From positions 62,001 to 126,000 of the forward strand of contig NZ_CP068083.1 in assembly GCF_016725325.1 (NCBI RefSeq): DNA of 64,000 nucleotides, in the 5' to 3' direction. This document shows, in pieces, positions 63,652-64,000 of this stretch. This DNA is from Sphingobacterium spiritivorum. Its GTDB lineage: Bacteria > Bacteroidota > Bacteroidia > Sphingobacteriales > Sphingobacteriaceae. The position numbers and the translations under genes were made by a program. The first letter of the stretch is position 1. Each line of letters opens with the position of its first letter. A model generated the notes under the pieces. It searched no databases. It saw nothing but the letters and a program-made list of their open reading frames with translations, and was not told where the DNA came from.

Positions 63652-63667
63652 TTGCAACCGGTTGCAA
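63652..63667. promoter_or_regulatory. LacI-type operator palindrome upstream of susC
   Basis: TTGCAACCGGTTGCAA is a perfect 16-base palindrome with a central CG, in the form typical of LacI/GalR-family operators. It is about 200 bases upstream of susC in a non-coding region. Confidence 0.6.
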
Positions 63668-63863
63668 AATCTCTTAAATTGAGATAATTTCCTGTTATCA
63701 AAAGCTGGCTTAACAGATTTTTTTAAGATCTCTTAAACATTATTACCCGTAAAAACTGAATTGGTATATCTTTTAGTTAGTGATTTAATATACAATTGGT
63801 TTTTTATATAGTTTAAAGCTACATTTTGAGGTTGTTATATAAAAAGAAACGGCAAACTATATT

Positions 63864-63881
63864 CACGAAAACGTTATCGTG
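63864..63881. promoter_or_regulatory. Second LacI-type palindrome near the right edge
   Basis: CACGAAAACGTTATCGTG is an 18-base inverted repeat, symmetric except for one pair, with the central AACGTT found in many LacI-family operators. It lies 213 bases (centre to centre) from the palindrome at 63652. Confidence 0.5.
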
Positions 63882-64000
63882 TATTTCGGACAATATCTTT
63901 AAGTATTACTTGAATGAATTACATGAGGATTTAAAGCCAGTATACCAGTTGATACACAAGCGGCAAGTTATTAATAGAGACAGTAGAGGCACACGCGATA

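Larger units (their letters stand above)
63454..64000. other. Non-coding region upstream of susC
   Basis: This 547-base AT-rich stretch has no open frame of note on either strand. It contains the two LacI-type palindromes and probably the susC promoter, although no TAnnTTTG element is evident on the minus strand. The gene that lies beyond base 64000 is not visible. Confidence 0.6.

Noticed and set aside
63882..64000. Start of a plus-strand gene at the right edge
   Set aside because: The ATG-led frames near 63913-63925 hit stop codons within a few codons.

Overview
The window looks like a stretch of chromosome from a Bacteroidota bacterium of the Sphingobacteriaceae type (Sphingobacterium or a close relative). 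The reasons are: a type III glutamine synthetase of 729 residues, a SusC/SusD pair, many families typical of this phylum (DUF1573, WbqC, SIMPL, DUF3943, DUF3857-transglutaminase), low GC content, A-rich leaders without clear Shine-Dalgarno sites, and several good matches to the Bacteroidota -7 promoter element TAnnTTTG. The genus is an inference from gene content; no rRNA or tRNA gene is present to confirm it.

Layout. 1-5.4 kb: Kdo synthesis genes (kdsA, kdsD) around recQ, then a CPA1 Na+/H+ antiporter. 5.5-7.7 kb: a DUF1573 secreted protein, a PLP aminotransferase and a small coiled-coil protein. 7.8-12.9 kb (minus): engB, a UbiA-type prenyltransferase, topA, an unknown gene and cmk. 13.1-15.4 kb: an ABC export pair of the NatAB type. 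15.5-18.6 kb (minus): DoxX, a DUF3943 protein and a secreted TPR protein, with an intergenic repeat patch. 19.0-21.4 kb: lon. 21.6-24.6 kb (minus): UbiB-like kinase, a small outer-membrane barrel and WbqC. 24.7-30.2 kb: lipid A type acyltransferase, glycosyltransferase, ligA, dapA and a small membrane protein. 30.2-36.4 kb (minus): PDZ/retropepsin-like protein, NudK, an MBL-fold hydrolase, a DUF2314-ankyrin protein, NAD(P)H-hydrate repair enzyme and a SIMPL protein. 36.5-39.3 kb: S9 peptidase. 39.5-41.0 kb (minus): metallophosphoesterase and DUF3050. 41.5-43.7 kb: glnN, followed by a minisatellite. 44.4-49.9 kb (minus): a CPA2 antiporter, a LytS/LytR two-component system and a CPA1 antiporter side by side. 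50.0-54.9 kb: a YdhG-like protein, DUF3060, DUF3857-transglutaminase and a propeller lipoprotein. 55.1-58.3 kb (minus): the translation operon thrS-infC-rpmI-rplT. 58.6-63.5 kb (minus): susC-susD, with two LacI-type palindromes upstream.

How the genes work together. Most are housekeeping genes in short operons separated by clear intrinsic terminators. Outer-envelope functions recur: Kdo, a lipid A acyltransferase, a glycosyltransferase, WbqC, and secreted or outer-membrane proteins. Ion homeostasis recurs too, with three antiporters, two of them flanking a two-component system. The SusCD pair at the right edge is the start of a glycan-uptake locus that probably continues past base 64000.

I found no CRISPR array, no insertion sequence, no prophage and no clear undescribed multi-gene system. 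The most unusual signals are non-coding: a long imperfect inverted repeat bracketing the lon leader, a near-identical 128/134-bp tandem array after glnN, a duplicated 50-bp palindrome-bearing repeat at 17.6 kb, the paired LacI-type operators upstream of susC, and a G-depleted leader before glnN.
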